Shown in pieces: positions 54,551-64,000 of a stretch of DNA of 64,000 nucleotides. The DNA is from Phaeotremella fagi (taxonomy: Eukaryota; Basidiomycota; Tremellomycetes; Tremellales; Phaeotremellaceae). The translations under genes were made by a program, and so were the position numbers. Every line of letters starts with the position of its first letter. The first letter of the stretch is position 1. The stretch is taken from positions 563,586-627,585 of the forward strand of contig BCHU01000007.1 of the NCBI GenBank assembly GCA_001599715.1, given 5' to 3'. The notes beneath the pieces are model-generated. The model had not been told where the DNA came from, made no database searches, and saw only the letters and a program-made list of their open reading frames with translations.

Positions 54551-57320
54551 TCATCCTTTACCTCTACCCCCTCTCCCTCCCCCTCCCCCTCGACCTCGTC
54601 CCCTCCCTCCACCACCACCACGTCCTCTCCCTCTCCCTCGTCCTCTTTCAACGAATCTACTACCCCTCTCCCTCTCCCAATCTCGATCCTCTCTTCCATG
54701 ACCAATCGATGAATCCCTAAACCCCCTCTCCCTGTCCCTCTCCCTTTCGCGATCCATATCAAAACTTTCACGTCGTCTTTTATCACCCCTATAACCTGAA
54801 GGCACACTATGCGGTTGAGGTCGATTTTGAATCTGTGAGCCAATCTCCGTTGAATTCCCTGCCACACCGACCTGTTCCACAGATCGATATTCCTGTTGAA
54901 CAGACCTGACCTCTTTCTCAAGGGGGATTCCAATCGGTACCGCTGCAGTTGATATTTGAACAGGTATCTCCGCTGTTATCGTAGTTGGGTTCAACCCCAG
55001 TAATCCACTTTTAGCTAATCGTTCCAAAGACGCGATCTGAGCTTTTAACGCTGCTAGCGTTTCGACTAGTGCCAGTTGACCTTCGGTTATAGCTAATTGG
55101 GTGGGTGTGGGTGGTGGGATCAGAGGCTGGATTGTAGCTTGAGGTCGGGGTTGGGTCTGCGGTTGAGAAATCTGTTGCGGCGTTACATGCTGAAGTTGTG
55201 CTTGCGGTTGTACTGGTGTTTGTGTGTGATGTGCTACAGCTGATGTTTGATGATAAACTGTCGACTCCTGGGGATGTATCAGCTGTTGATCCATTTGGTG
55301 TTGCGATTGGTGAGATCTCTGTCCAACAACCTCTCTTCTTTCCAAAACCTGTCGTTCAGGAGATCTATCAAACCTCCTATCATGTGAAGACGGTCTACGG
55401 GAATGGCCTTGTCGATATCTATCCTGATGATACCCATGATTAGGATATCTTCTCGGACTACTACAACAAAAAACAATTCATATCAGTACTGCATTCCTTG
55501 AAAAAAACAAACAATGAAACTTACGGTGAAATTGATCGACGTCTATCTGGCGTCCGAGATCTAGATCGGGAATCCGACCTTGATCTCGATCCAGAACGTC
55601 TTGGATATCTACGATACTTCTCATACCCGTGATCACTATACTGTCTAGAAGCTTGATGTTGAACTTCATCCCTTCTAAAATGTAAAGGTTGAGAAGGTAT
55701 TTCACGTGAACGTTGAGGTTGAGGTTGAGGTTGAGATTGAATTTCTCTTCTATCCTCGAGATTCACGCCATTCTGTTCTCGTTCAATGGGAGCGACTTTA
55801 CCTCTACCTTCAACATTAACATTAACAATTTGTCCATGTCCTTTCCCATCTTTATTCAGATATCTAGCTGGGATGAAATTTGATCGAAGAGGTTCGTTGG
55901 TATCAGACTGCTGAGACACAGGTATAGGTGAATCGATCTGAACGGGATAATTATCCCTTTGTCTTGGTTCCGTCGGTGGTTGAATGTCCGTCCTGATTGA
56001 TCTAGGTGGACTCCTCTGTCTCCTAGGTGGCGAGACGGGTGGTGGAGTTTCAACAATTTGACCCTCCTCGAACATCTCTTCTGGACCTTTCTGCTGCTCC
56101 CTCGTCTTTGGTTCTGATGCTACGGTTAATTCAGATACTGGTGTTGATACCGATCCATTCCCTTTCTTCTTTACACCAGCCTTTAATCTCTCCTTCAATT
56201 CCAATTCTCTGTTTTTATTGGGTGTAAGAGCTCCATCCTTGACGGAAGCTGTTGTCATCGGACTACTATTACCCTCAATCCGTTGGTTCGGTATATTCGA
56301 CGTCTGAGGCGTAGAGGATTGGGTTTGAGATTGAGTAGCAAGGTTTGGAACAGAGTTGGAGTTAATGTTGGGGTTTGAAACTGGGACTGGTGCTGGAATC
56401 GGAACTGAAATCGATTGAGCTTTCAAAAAACTCTCTGCCATTCTGGTCACAGCTGATTGATCAAGATCTTGGTTAACTCTTAATTTCCTTTTAGCCACGA
56501 TTTCTTCTTTGAATTTTCGTAGTTTGGCTAAAGAATCGAGATTCTCTATGGAACTCGCGCTATTGGGTATGGGCGAGGGTACAGGTGAAGATGGAATGAC
56601 AGTCTGTTGATTGGATGATATCGTTGAAGCTGAATCTTTGCTGGACGAAATATTCTTGATGGGTGGTTCAGCAATGAATCCAAATCCAGGTATCGGGGTT
56701 ATTTTCTGTTGACTGACAACAGTAGCAATAGAGGTTGGAATTGGGATTTCGTTCGTAAGACGTTCTTTCCTAGGTCCAGTTGGTGCTGTAAATCCTATAG
56801 GTGGTTGCATCACCGAATGAGATGTTGTTGAGATATCATCAACGATGACCCCAACTTGATTTGATATCTTCCTTTGATTAATCCCTTCACTCCTTTGTTC
56901 AAATCCAGTTGACGACACTCCATTATCCAAACTCATCTCTTGATTGTAGAGTATCATTTCAATGTTATTTTCTGGATTGGATAAAGGATCAGATGTTGAT
57001 GTTGAATTTGTAAAACTAGATAGATGATGGTTCCCATCTAAATTTGAATCGCGTGACACGTTCATCCCTTTGAAATCCCTTTGAAAAGCATCGTTCGAAA
57101 CAGCATTTCCGTTTTCGTATCTATTCCCATACCTTTCTTCAAAGCTATGATTAGGATGATGGGATGGTGGATATCTGTATCCATCTTCATTCGCCGATCT
57201 TGGTGGATAAGGTCTCCCATACCCATACCCATATCCATTTGTGACCCCCCTTGAATCGAAAGGTTTCTTTCCAGATCCTCGATGGTTAGGATTATAATTC
57301 TTACCCATATAAGGTGGCAT
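54551..57320 (-). CDS. Intrinsically disordered RS/RGG-rich protein, probably RNA-associated
   Basis: About 900 residues in two main exons (57320 to about 55525 and about 55460 to 54551). The N-terminus is Asn/Tyr/Gly-rich (YGYGYGRPYPP). A short helix-prone block (LDSLAKLRKFKEEIVAKRKL, then QSAVTRMAESFLKAQ) is the only region likely to fold. An RS stretch spans the exon junction (RRSGSRSRSDSRSRSRTP). A Gln/Pro-rich segment has QPQPQPQR repeats. One coiled-coil stretch (TEGQLALVETLAALKAQIAS, then LERLAKSGLLG) follows. The tail has DRERERDRERGFRD and ends in RGRGRGRGGGGG repeats. RS and RGG regions are typical of splicing or RNP proteins, so an RNA role is inference. No named family is recognised. 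Confidence 0.75.
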
Positions 57321-57805
57321 TATTTCTGTCCTCGCAATCGACTAAGTTTGACAGAGTTTATAGAGGTTTAAAAAGCTAGATTTTTGATTCTCAAACATGA
57401 GATGGTACTTTTACTTTTACTCGTTGACTTGTTTGTGTGTTGTTTAGCTCCTAATCTCCGACAAGCACGAGATGGTGATGAGATGGTGATCAAAGAACTC
57501 GAACACGGGGATGGTATGGGTTTCAGTTTTCAAACTTCACCAATGCGTTTCTTTCCAGGTTGATCGCCTTATTCTTGAATAGATATCAGGAGTCCTTTTT
57601 TATCTGTCGTCCAGATAATAAATTGAACAGTAATGAAGGAGCAGATGAATGGGATTGAGATTGAAATTCAGCAACTAATGTTGCGATTTTGAACTTATTG
57701 TACTCAGACAATTCAAGAATGACGTGTAATTTCGATATTCAATGTAACCTTCGTTAACGAAGTTGTAACATCGTTCCAACTAACTACAACCACCACCACC
57801 CACAA
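57321..57805. promoter_or_regulatory. Divergent promoter region of the RS/RGG gene and PRKRIP1
   Basis: This 485-nt stretch lies between divergent ATGs. Two ATGGTGAT direct repeats occur near 57471-57490. No gene is seen. Confidence 0.45.
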
Positions 57806-58573
57806 ATGAATTATACAAGAGATACATCAGCCTCCCCACCCAGACATTATACCCCCTCCCCAGAACCCCAAGATGCAAATCCAGGACCCTCAAAAAAAGC
57901 CAAAATAACAGCAGCAGATATCCAAAGACGTCAAGTAAGTCCATCCCCCCTACCACGATACCCATGATCTCATCCACTGACTCAACTCAAAAGTTGGATA
58001 AACTACTAGAAAATCCAGGGAAAGAAATTCAAATGCCTCAAGGTGCCCATGAAAGATCAGTTCGAGCCCCTCGAGAAATGATGAAGAACGTAACGGGTTC
58101 ATCGGCTGGTGCTGGAAGTGGTGAATTCCATGTATACAAACAATCTAGACGTAGGGAATATGAACGAATAAGAATAATGAACGCTACCTCCAGAGCTGTA
58201 AGTTTTAATCCAATTACAACGAAATGGATCTAACGTAAAAAAAACATAGTTGGAAGAACAAGCTGCGTTCCAAACTCGTCAAGCTGAAAGGGATGCGATT
58301 GCCGACGCGAAAACAGCTAAAAACAGAGCCAAGAGATTGAAACGTAAAGGTAAAAAAACGGATGATGGGAATGAAGGAAAGGAAGTTATGGTTGAAGGTA
58401 GAAAACTTGCTAATAACTCGGCAATGGTTTTTAGACGTCCTGACGAGGAACATGAGAGTGATGAAGAAGAAGTCGAGGTTGGTGGTCCGTCTTTACCTGA
58501 GGAAGTTTTACCGGAGGTGATCCCTCCTGCTTATGTTGAGGAAACTAAGATTGTCGTACATGATGATGATTAG
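57806..58573 (+). CDS. PRKRIP1: PRKRIP1-like spliceosomal protein (DUF1168)
   Basis: In animals PRKRIP1 is a spliceosome C/C*-complex component that bridges U2 snRNP and step-II factors. Here about 215 residues in three exons. The signature region is TGSSAGAGSGEFHVYKQSRR, then REYERIRIMNATSRA and, after the intron, a long basic helix with AKTAKNRAKRLKRKGKK. The N-tail is Pro/Ser-rich, and the C-tail is acidic (EEHESDEEEVEVGG) and ends VVHDDD. The long charged helix is as in the family. The start at 57806 follows a CAACCACCACCACCCACAA leader. Confidence 0.92.
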
Positions 58574-58794
58574 GTTTTTACAAAATTCATTTTGTGTAAT
58601 TACGATTTGTATAGACAGATAAATATTTATATCGAAAATCAATTTTTTTTTCATTTCATTACATTTCTCCAAGAAACAAACGTCTGACTTGGATACTAAA
58701 GAATAAAAATCAAAACAATCCAAGACAACCGATTGGGTTAATCCTGTTCATCAAAATTCAATCAGCAAACTCCTGAACAGAACCAAATCTCAAC

Positions 58795-60249
58795 TCACTC
58801 AACACCAGCATAAGGACCTAAATGTTCATTAAGTTCGTTCCCAGAAAACAAACTAGCTGTAATTGCAGTTTCTTGAATTCCACCAGCGAATTTATCAGAA
58901 CAACCCTGAACCACATTCATTCCATTGTTAAACCCCACTTGTTGTCCGAAGGACAAGTAAACACTTACAGGATTCTCTTGACCTGGACAAGAAAGGATAG
59001 TTGTGTGATCAGCTTGAATGAAGAGTTCGTTACTTGATTGACGATATCCGAAATCTTGAGGTGGGACTTGGGGGACGACATCGACGTTGTTAACTAGATG
59101 CATTGCGTTGGCGCCGAGCTAACAGTTGGGTTACAGTATCAATACTTCTGACTTCAAGTTTCAAGGGTTTATCATACAGTTGAATCGACCATATCAGCGA
59201 ATGCCTGACAATTAGAATTGCCTTTTTAAAACTTTACCCACTTGATTACCAACTCTTGGAGATGCGAAAGCTATCGCCGTAACTTTATTGACTGGCATCA
59301 ACTGTTGAATAGAAGTAGCGGCGATATGAGTTAAAGCACCACCTAAAAGTAATTTACTCATTATATTTGAATTCTAAACAAAGACGTGAACGTACCCATC
59401 GAATGACCAGTAACGAGTATATCACCCCCACTACCAGCTGGACCAGCTTTCAAAGCCCCCATAATAGTGTTCTGCATCTTACCGAACGCAGTAACGAAAC
59501 CTTGATGAACCGTAACTCCTTGAGTGGCGTTTGGGAAAATCGCTGGATCAGCTGGAACGAGGGTTATATCTTCGTCTATAGCGAACGATTGGAGGTTGGT
59601 TATGTTGGTTCCACTTAGGGAGACTACCATTGAATTGTCTGGGAGAGTACCGACGAAGACTGATACACCGATTTAGTTGAGGTTTTTGGTTGGACGTACA
59701 TCGAGGTATCTCCCCTCCATCACCACCTGTGGTCAAATCTGTGAGTGTTTGAGCTGCTTCGCAGGATTCTACATATCATCAATTCAGTTGAGTTTAGTAA
59801 TATGACCAAGGCACTGAAAACCAACTCACTCCCACAAGAACCATCTTGGATCTTGTCAGCAGGACAGTATGCCGCACTATTTTAAGACGCAACGTCAATA
59901 ATACGTATGAAAGAAGACAACCAACTTACGTAGCGAATTGAGCTGGATTGACTAAAGTCGCAATTTGATCTGAAGAAAGTTGGGTGATGGCAGTGTTATC
60001 AGCTGTAACAGTCGAGGAAGCATTGGTAGAAACCGAACCAGTATCGTTCGCAGAGGTAGCATTGGTAGAAACTGTTGAAGCGAGGGTAGAGTTTTCCGTT
60101 GTAACTGTACCATTTCCATTCGGGACCGCGACGGTAGAAGCTTCAGAACCAGTCTGTGAATCACCTAAACCGAGACCGAACAGTGGTGCTGAAAAAACTT
60201 GAGTAGCTTCCAGAGCTAGAATCAAATAAAGTGCGGTACCAGACCTCAT
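58795..60249 (-). CDS. Secreted class 3 lipase
   Basis: A secreted triacylglycerol lipase or feruloyl-type esterase, about 400 residues in five or six exons. The signal peptide is MRSGTALYLILALEATQVFS. A Ser/Thr/Asn-rich linker (STLASTVSTNATSANDTGSV) likely carries O-glycans. The lipase core: VVSLSGTNITNLQSFAIDED, then HQGFVTAFGKMQNTIM, the nucleophile LVTGHSMGGALTHIA, VTAIAFASPRVGNQAFADMV, the catalytic Asp in NNVDVVPQVPP, and the His in NEHLGPYAG. Eight or so Cys suggest disulphides. The start at 60249 is the first ATG of a frame that opens slightly upstream. All catalytic residues are present. Confidence 0.92.
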
Positions 60250-61167
60250 TGTTGCCTGCAACTGAAAGAAATTTTAAGACAAAGAAAGAGCAGAAGAAAA
60301 GATCGTTTGATGTTTTGGAGAATATCTTTTCTCTCGACGACTTCACCTTATATATACGTATTCTTGGATTAACGGTGTTTGAACACCTCTGATAACCTTC
60401 GGTATCTCAGTGAATATTCATCGTCTCACCAATGATTTTTAGATGTATCTCAACGACGTTTAGAAATTGACATGATCAGACGACCATAAATACCGGTGGA
60501 TATGCGATTATTCATTCGGTCAGTTAATCAGTAAAAGCTGCCGTTGGGTTTATCACCCAGAAATGAAGACATGAATAAGAGAGTTAAATTAGGTAGCTGT
60601 CGTCTCCGAGAAATACTATCTGTTACCTTCGATTGTTCCCGTAGTCTTCGGTCGGTCGTCAAGTTTAAAAAAGAAGAATTACCACGCGTCTAGAAGATTG
60701 AAACTGCAGCGAGTGCGACTCTGTTCTTCCTGTTGCAATGGAATGACTCCCACTCCACACTCCACAATAAACGTGAAACTACTTTGCACCGCACGCACTA
60801 ACATAACGTACCGTAGCATGACGCTATCTTATCGCCCAACGGAAAGACCGTTAACTCACGGGGAAAATCCGCGACTAACTTCTATAGTTCTACAGGTCAC
60901 TCGGTCAATATTGTGGCATTACGTCTGGTGGTGTTGGAGTAAGATAACAAAGTTCAAGGTATATATATGAGGTCGATTGGAGTTATCATTTGCTTTCCCA
61001 AAACAATTTCTTCAGTTTACTACACAACAACTTAGCTCTCGTAAACGAACTTGCTTATACAATCGAAACAACTTCTCGAAACTAATAAATCTTTTTCGTT
61101 ACCCAAACTCAACTCATAACAACCTCACACTTTACCCAACCCAAACCATAACACACACACAAACACA
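60250..61167. promoter_or_regulatory. Divergent promoter region of the lipase and first Q/N-rich gene
   Basis: This 918-nt stretch is the longest intergenic region in the window. A TATA-like element GGTATATATATGAGG lies at about 60958-60972, 210 nt before the ATG at 61168. TTCTCGAA near 61073-61080 looks like one heat-shock-element unit. The last 60 nt are a C/A-rich leader ending in ACACACACAAACACA. No gene is recognised. Confidence 0.5.
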
Positions 61168-61491
61168 ATGGGTTTAATCAAAAAAGGTATCTACGCCGGA
61201 GCAGGTCTAGGTGGTTTGAAAATGGTTACCAATCATCTCGAGAAACAGAATTCGAACCAAACCCAAAACCAAACCCAAAACCCCCATCCCAATTCTAACA
61301 ATAACCAAGGTTACTACGTCAACAACTCCCCACCCCAACAACAACAACACTATATCCAAGCCTCTAATTCAACCCATCATCCTGAATGTCAATGTCAACC
61401 TTGTTTACAAGATAAACAGTATCGCTTCAATAATGGTCAAGGTGATCAACAACGTTATGTCACTCAACAAGGTTATGGTGGTTATCAATAG
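61168..61491 (+). CDS. Q/N-rich protein with MGLIK start and CQCQPC box, tandem copy 1
   Basis: 107 residues, intronless, no known family. The order is: MGLIKKGIYAGAGLGGLKMV, a short Gly-rich hydrophobic helix; TNHLEKQ; an Asn/Gln/Pro-rich low-complexity middle; the box HHPECQCQPCLQDKQ; and a Gln/Tyr/Gly-rich end (TQQGYGGYQ). The box gives a CXCXXC pattern that could hold a metal or be lipidated. The N-terminus resembles a membrane-associating segment. The copy at 62193 shares the N-terminus and the box almost exactly, while the low-complexity parts differ, so purifying selection on the two ends is likely. Composition is prion-like. Confidence 0.75.
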   Translation: MGLIKKGIYAGAGLGGLKMVTNHLEKQNSNQTQNQTQNPHPNSNNNQGYYVNNSPPQQQQHYIQASNSTHHPECQCQPCLQDKQYRFNNGQGDQQRYVTQQGYGGYQ

Positions 61492-62192
61492 GTTTCTTTT
61501 GAGGCTTAGAACGTGAGACTGGTGATTAGTTCATGGAATGAGGATGGCTAGTGTAAATATTCATTTGTAGAGCCTTGTACAATTATTTAGATGTCATCTT
61601 GTGTTACCGTGACTTTGATCAGCGTACAAAAGTTCATTGAACCTGCACCAATACTAACTTACGTTAGACACATATGCATGATGTTTCAGAGGGTCCTCTG
61701 ATGGGTTCTTTGATGGTAACTTGGACGTCATTACCCCACCGTGACAAATTGTTACAGTTTTCTTTTCGTTCTCACTAGGTAAGTTGACTGCATGCAGCGT
61801 CATATGCATAAATCCGTCCAAGTAACGTGACTTGAACAGAGGTCGGAAGCGAGAAGTCCATAGGAGAATCCGACTGTACGCACGGAAAGACCCCATTGTG
61901 GCGGTGTCACTAGCTCCAAAAAATAAAAATAGAATTCCAATTCTTGGTAAACCGGCGTAGGTGTCATAAATTAGCTCCTTGCTGTAACAAACTGTAGCGA
62001 GACTGGAGTCATGGCGAGGTATATATACTGGGGGGGATTCGATGCATGTTCTTCCTCTTCATCAAACAACTCCAACTCCAACTCCAACTCACAACACAAC
62101 TCCATTAACCAAACCCAAACCTTTTTTACCTTAAACACTCAAACTCTTACTCCACAACCTCACACTCACACTCACACTCACACTCACACACA
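61492..62192. promoter_or_regulatory. Spacer and promoter between the two Q/N-rich genes
   Basis: This 701-nt stretch has a TATA-like element (AGGTATATATACTGG, about 62013-62027), 166-180 nt before the ATG at 62193, parallel to the first copy. Microsatellites occur in the leader: AACTCC repeats (62066-62092) and CACACT repeats (62160-62190). No other gene is seen. Confidence 0.5.
62160..62190 (+). repeat. CACACT/CACA microsatellite in the leader of Q/N gene 2
   Basis: Five tandem ACACTC-like units directly before the ATG at 62193. Simple repeats in a leader can slip and may vary between strains. Confidence 0.8.
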
Positions 62193-62795
62193 ATGGGTCT
62201 CATCAAAACAGCAATCGTAGCAGGAGCCGGTTTAGGTGGTTTAAAAATGTACACGAACCATCTAGAAAAGACAGGTGGTAACCCTCCAAGCGGTCTAGGT
62301 CAAATGGCAGGTAACTTCCTAGGTGGTGGACGTGGTAATCAAAACTATCTCCAATCCCAACAAAACCAACAACAACAATATATCCAACCATCCAACTCTA
62401 ACCATCATCCCGAATGTCAATGTCAACCTTGTTTACAAGATAAACAATTCTCTAACGGTGGTGGTGTCCAACAACGACGTTATATCTCTGCTCCACCTCA
62501 ACAATCGTCTTATCATCAAAATGATTATCCTAAATATCAAAATCAACAGTTCGAGAAACAACAGTTCTATCAGAACCAACAGAATTCGTATCCACCTCAA
62601 TACCAAAACCAAAACCAAAACCAAAACGGTAACTATCAAAATTACGATTCACCACCCGCCTACATGAACTCTGGTAACGGTAGAAATAACACGAACGTTA
62701 GTGGTGGTTGGGGTAACGATCAGTTCCAACAACGTCCTACTTCTACTTGGAACGATGAAAAATCCGGTGCTAGAATTGAGAGTATCGAGTTATAG
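62193..62795 (+). CDS. Q/N-rich protein with MGLIK start and CQCQPC box, tandem copy 2
   Basis: 200 residues, intronless. The N-terminus MGLIKTAIVAGAGLGGLKMY followed by TNHLEKTGG matches copy 1, and the box HHPECQCQPCLQDKQ is identical. The C-terminal half is longer than copy 1 and very rich in Gln, Asn, Tyr and Pro (QNQNQNQNGNYQNYDSPPAY), ending EKSGARIESIEL. Thr at position 6 after MG fits an N-myristoylation site better than the Lys of copy 1. The layout suggests a peripheral membrane or condensate-forming protein. Function is unknown. Confidence 0.78.
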   Translation: MGLIKTAIVAGAGLGGLKMYTNHLEKTGGNPPSGLGQMAGNFLGGGRGNQNYLQSQQNQQQQYIQPSNSNHHPECQCQPCLQDKQFSNGGGVQQRRYISAPPQQSSYHQNDYPKYQNQQFEKQQFYQNQQNSYPPQYQNQNQNQNGNYQNYDSPPAYMNSGNGRNNTNVSGGWGNDQFQQRPTSTWNDEKSGARIESIEL

Positions 62796-63040
62796 AGTTT
62801 GACTTAGGATTTGGATTGGATTTAGATTTAGATGGGGGTGATGTAGTTTAGTTTTCGTCATGTACTTACTGTACGAATACTGTTTGAATGTATCCATTTT
62901 TCACTATACTTTCTTTATGATTTGCAGAATCCATTTTCAAGAACACAAAAGATAACTGTCATCCTTGTACAATCCATCCATACAAAAGTACATTACAAGT
63001 AGTGTACATACAAAGCTGAATCAATCTATAAACGTCCCCA
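62796..63040. other. Convergent 3' region of Q/N gene 2 and the right-edge gene
   Basis: This 245-nt AT-rich stretch lies between converging stops, with TTTAGATTTAGATGG just after 62795. No gene is seen. Confidence 0.45.
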
Positions 63041-64000
63041 CTAAAACCCATTAACACCACCAAAACCACCATGACCATTCTGTCCCGATCCCTGCCACCC
63101 ATGATCCTCCCCTTGACATCCATTAGAAACACCATGATGCTGAGTTGGGGGTTGAGGTTGAGGTTGACCTTGGGTTTGATGTTGAACACATTGTTGGATT
63201 TGTTGAGCGTGACCATGAGTTGCCTGCTGATGTTGTTGCGGTATGGATTGTTGTTGCGAAGCATTCTGATATCCATAACCATAACCGAAAACTTCTGACA
63301 AAATCTGATCAAGATTTTGTGGAGTCGTACCGTTTGTATTAGCATGACCATTACTCTGACTGGTCACATTCACGTTCCCGTTCCCGTTCCCGTTCCCATT
63401 CCCATTACCATTACCATTACCATTATTGAAACCATTCAAATGGCCCTCATGAATCAATGGTCGATGAGTTGAATCCTCGTTACCCGCCATCCAACGATCC
63501 GAGGTGTTCATATACTGTTGATGACCTATCGGTTGAGAGTTCTGTAAATGTGAATTAACAGGTAAAACATTGGGTGTGGATTGTGTCAATCCAATAGGTT
63601 GTTGATGTTGATGATGTTGATGCGAATGTGGTTGATGTTGAATTTGTGACTGTTGATGTTGATGATTGACCTGCTGTTGATTCGATTTCTGTGACGACAA
63701 GAAATGACCGTTCGGGAAAATAATCCTGACAGTGGTAGAATCACTGATCCCAGATGCCTTGGCAGCTTCCCGTTCAACATCTATAGATTCAATCCAAGAA
63801 GTCGCAGTTCTAAACATCGATCCCAACAAATTACTACATCCATTAGCGATGGATTCACCACCGTTCTCATCATCCGGAACCAACATTCCTATACCTCTCA
63901 TAACCTGTGAAACCTGTTTCAACGTCAACAACCACGGTAAATCGTTTGTCGCTTCATGTAAAGCACCTGATCGCTTCAAGGCTATCATTGTAGCTGCCTG
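63041..64000 (-). CDS. C-terminal part of a probable Gln/His/Asn-rich transcription regulator (5' beyond right edge)
   Basis: The last 319 codons of a gene that continues past the window. The folded-looking part (ALKRSGALHEATNDLPWLLT, then LKQVSQVMRGIGMLVPDDEN and SNLLGSMFRTATSWIESIDV) resembles the end of fungal-specific transcription factor domains. The rest is low complexity: Gln/His runs (QQVNHQHQQSQIQHQ), a (GN) repeat encoded at 63366-63424, and a Gly-rich end (GQNGHGGFGGVNGF). No DNA-binding domain is visible because the N-terminus is absent. The regulator assignment is inference from composition and the helical block. Confidence 0.6.
   Translation of the reverse strand, partial: QAATMIALKRSGALHEATNDLPWLLTLKQVSQVMRGIGMLVPDDENGGESIANGCSNLLGSMFRTATSWIESIDVEREAAKASGISDSTTVRIIFPNGHFLSSQKSNQQQVNHQHQQSQIQHQPHSHQHHQHQQPIGLTQSTPNVLPVNSHLQNSQPIGHQQYMNTSDRWMAGNEDSTHRPLIHEGHLNGFNNGNGNGNGNGNGNGNGNVNVTSQSNGHANTNGTTPQNLDQILSEVFGYGYGYQNASQQQSIPQQHQQATHGHAQQIQQCVQHQTQGQPQPQPPTQHHGVSNGCQGEDHGWQGSGQNGHGGFGGVNGF
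63366..63424 (-). repeat. Hexanucleotide repeat encoding (GN)n
   Basis: Tandem CGTTCC/CATTCC/CATTAC units on the plus strand encode about nine Asn-Gly pairs on the reverse strand. The repeat is in frame inside the right-edge gene and could change length between strains. Confidence 0.85.

Noticed and set aside
54196..54933. Long reverse frame overlapping the 3' end of the RS/RGG gene
   Set aside because: It lies in another frame over the RGG repeats and the downstream flank; the low-complexity DNA keeps several frames open, and no domain is visible.
1..64000. tRNA, rRNA, CRISPR or transposable elements
   Set aside because: I looked for GGTTCGAATCC-type B boxes, terminal repeats, transposase or reverse-transcriptase motifs, and regularly spaced repeats, and found none. 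A tRNA and repeat scan would be needed to exclude divergent copies.

Overview
The window is nuclear DNA of an intron-rich fungus. Almost every gene is cut by short GT-AG introns, mostly about 45-70 nt, with CTNAY/TACTAAC-like branch sites. Gene content (ADE2 and FUR1 homologues, a Gis2/CNBP zinc-knuckle protein, a Chs4-type Sel1 protein, a Yor1-type ABC pump, PRKRIP1, GCP4) points to a basidiomycete, most likely a tremellomycete (Cryptococcus/Kwoniella/Tremella group). That placement is inference from gene architecture, not a database match. I see no transposon, tRNA, rRNA or CRISPR array.

Layout: 1-2142 (-) 5' part of a DHA2-type MFS transporter, cut by the left edge; 2590-3928 (+) FUR1; 4295-4705 (+) small membrane protein; 4935-7586 (-) Kelch receptor-like protein; 8356-8643 and 9 kb (+) a tandem pair of tiny Ser-rich membrane proteins; 9391-10504 (-) mitochondrial uL3m; 10917-12474 (+) Chs4-like protein; 12746-18408 (-) Yor1-like ABC transporter; 19288-19792 (+) EMC6; 19885-20604 (-) NDUFAF3; 20831-22509 (-) coiled-coil gene A; 22824-23903 (+) RIP1; 24276-25294 (-) RNase III-like mitoribosomal protein; 25733-27128 (-) coiled-coil gene B; 27446-28798 (-) coiled-coil gene C; 29038-30940 (+) ADE2; 31305-32801 (-) GIS2; 33649-35437 (-) wax-synthase-like MBOAT; 35715-36538 (-) VPS37; 36954-40203 (+) patatin lipase; 40405-41455 (-) CK2 beta; 41841-44277 (+) VPS33; 44304-47121 (-) GCP4; 47325-49973 (-) candidate TPP1/Est3-like protein; 50233-50796 (+) small membrane protein; 50964-52099 (-) alpha/beta hydrolase; 52338-54096 (-) M14 carboxypeptidase; 54551-57320 (-) RS/RGG-rich protein; 57806-58573 (+) PRKRIP1; 58795-60249 (-) secreted lipase; 61168-61491 and 62193-62795 (+) a tandem pair of Q/N-rich proteins; 63041-64000 (-) 3' part of a probable regulator, cut by the right edge.

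Most genes are conserved housekeeping functions: pyrimidine salvage and purine synthesis, mitochondrial translation and respiration, ER membrane insertion, endosomal sorting and fusion, spindle nucleation, splicing, and lipid turnover. The most novel parts are three local families with no known function that I recognise: coiled-coil genes A, B and C, which share a C-terminal LLxYFA-type signature; the Ser-rich membrane pair near 8.4-9.2 kb; and the Q/N-rich pair near 61.2-62.8 kb, which share an MGLIK start and a CQCQPC box. Splicing is also unusual in places: FUR1 has exons of 8, 13, 14, 15 and 15 nt, GIS2 has two GC-AG introns, and VPS33 has a 36-nt intron. Where exon coordinates are listed for FUR1, CHS4-like, EMC6, RIP1, ADE2, GIS2, VPS33, NDUFAF3, the Kelch gene, MBOAT and the 50.2-kb gene, I summed them and the totals are multiples of three.
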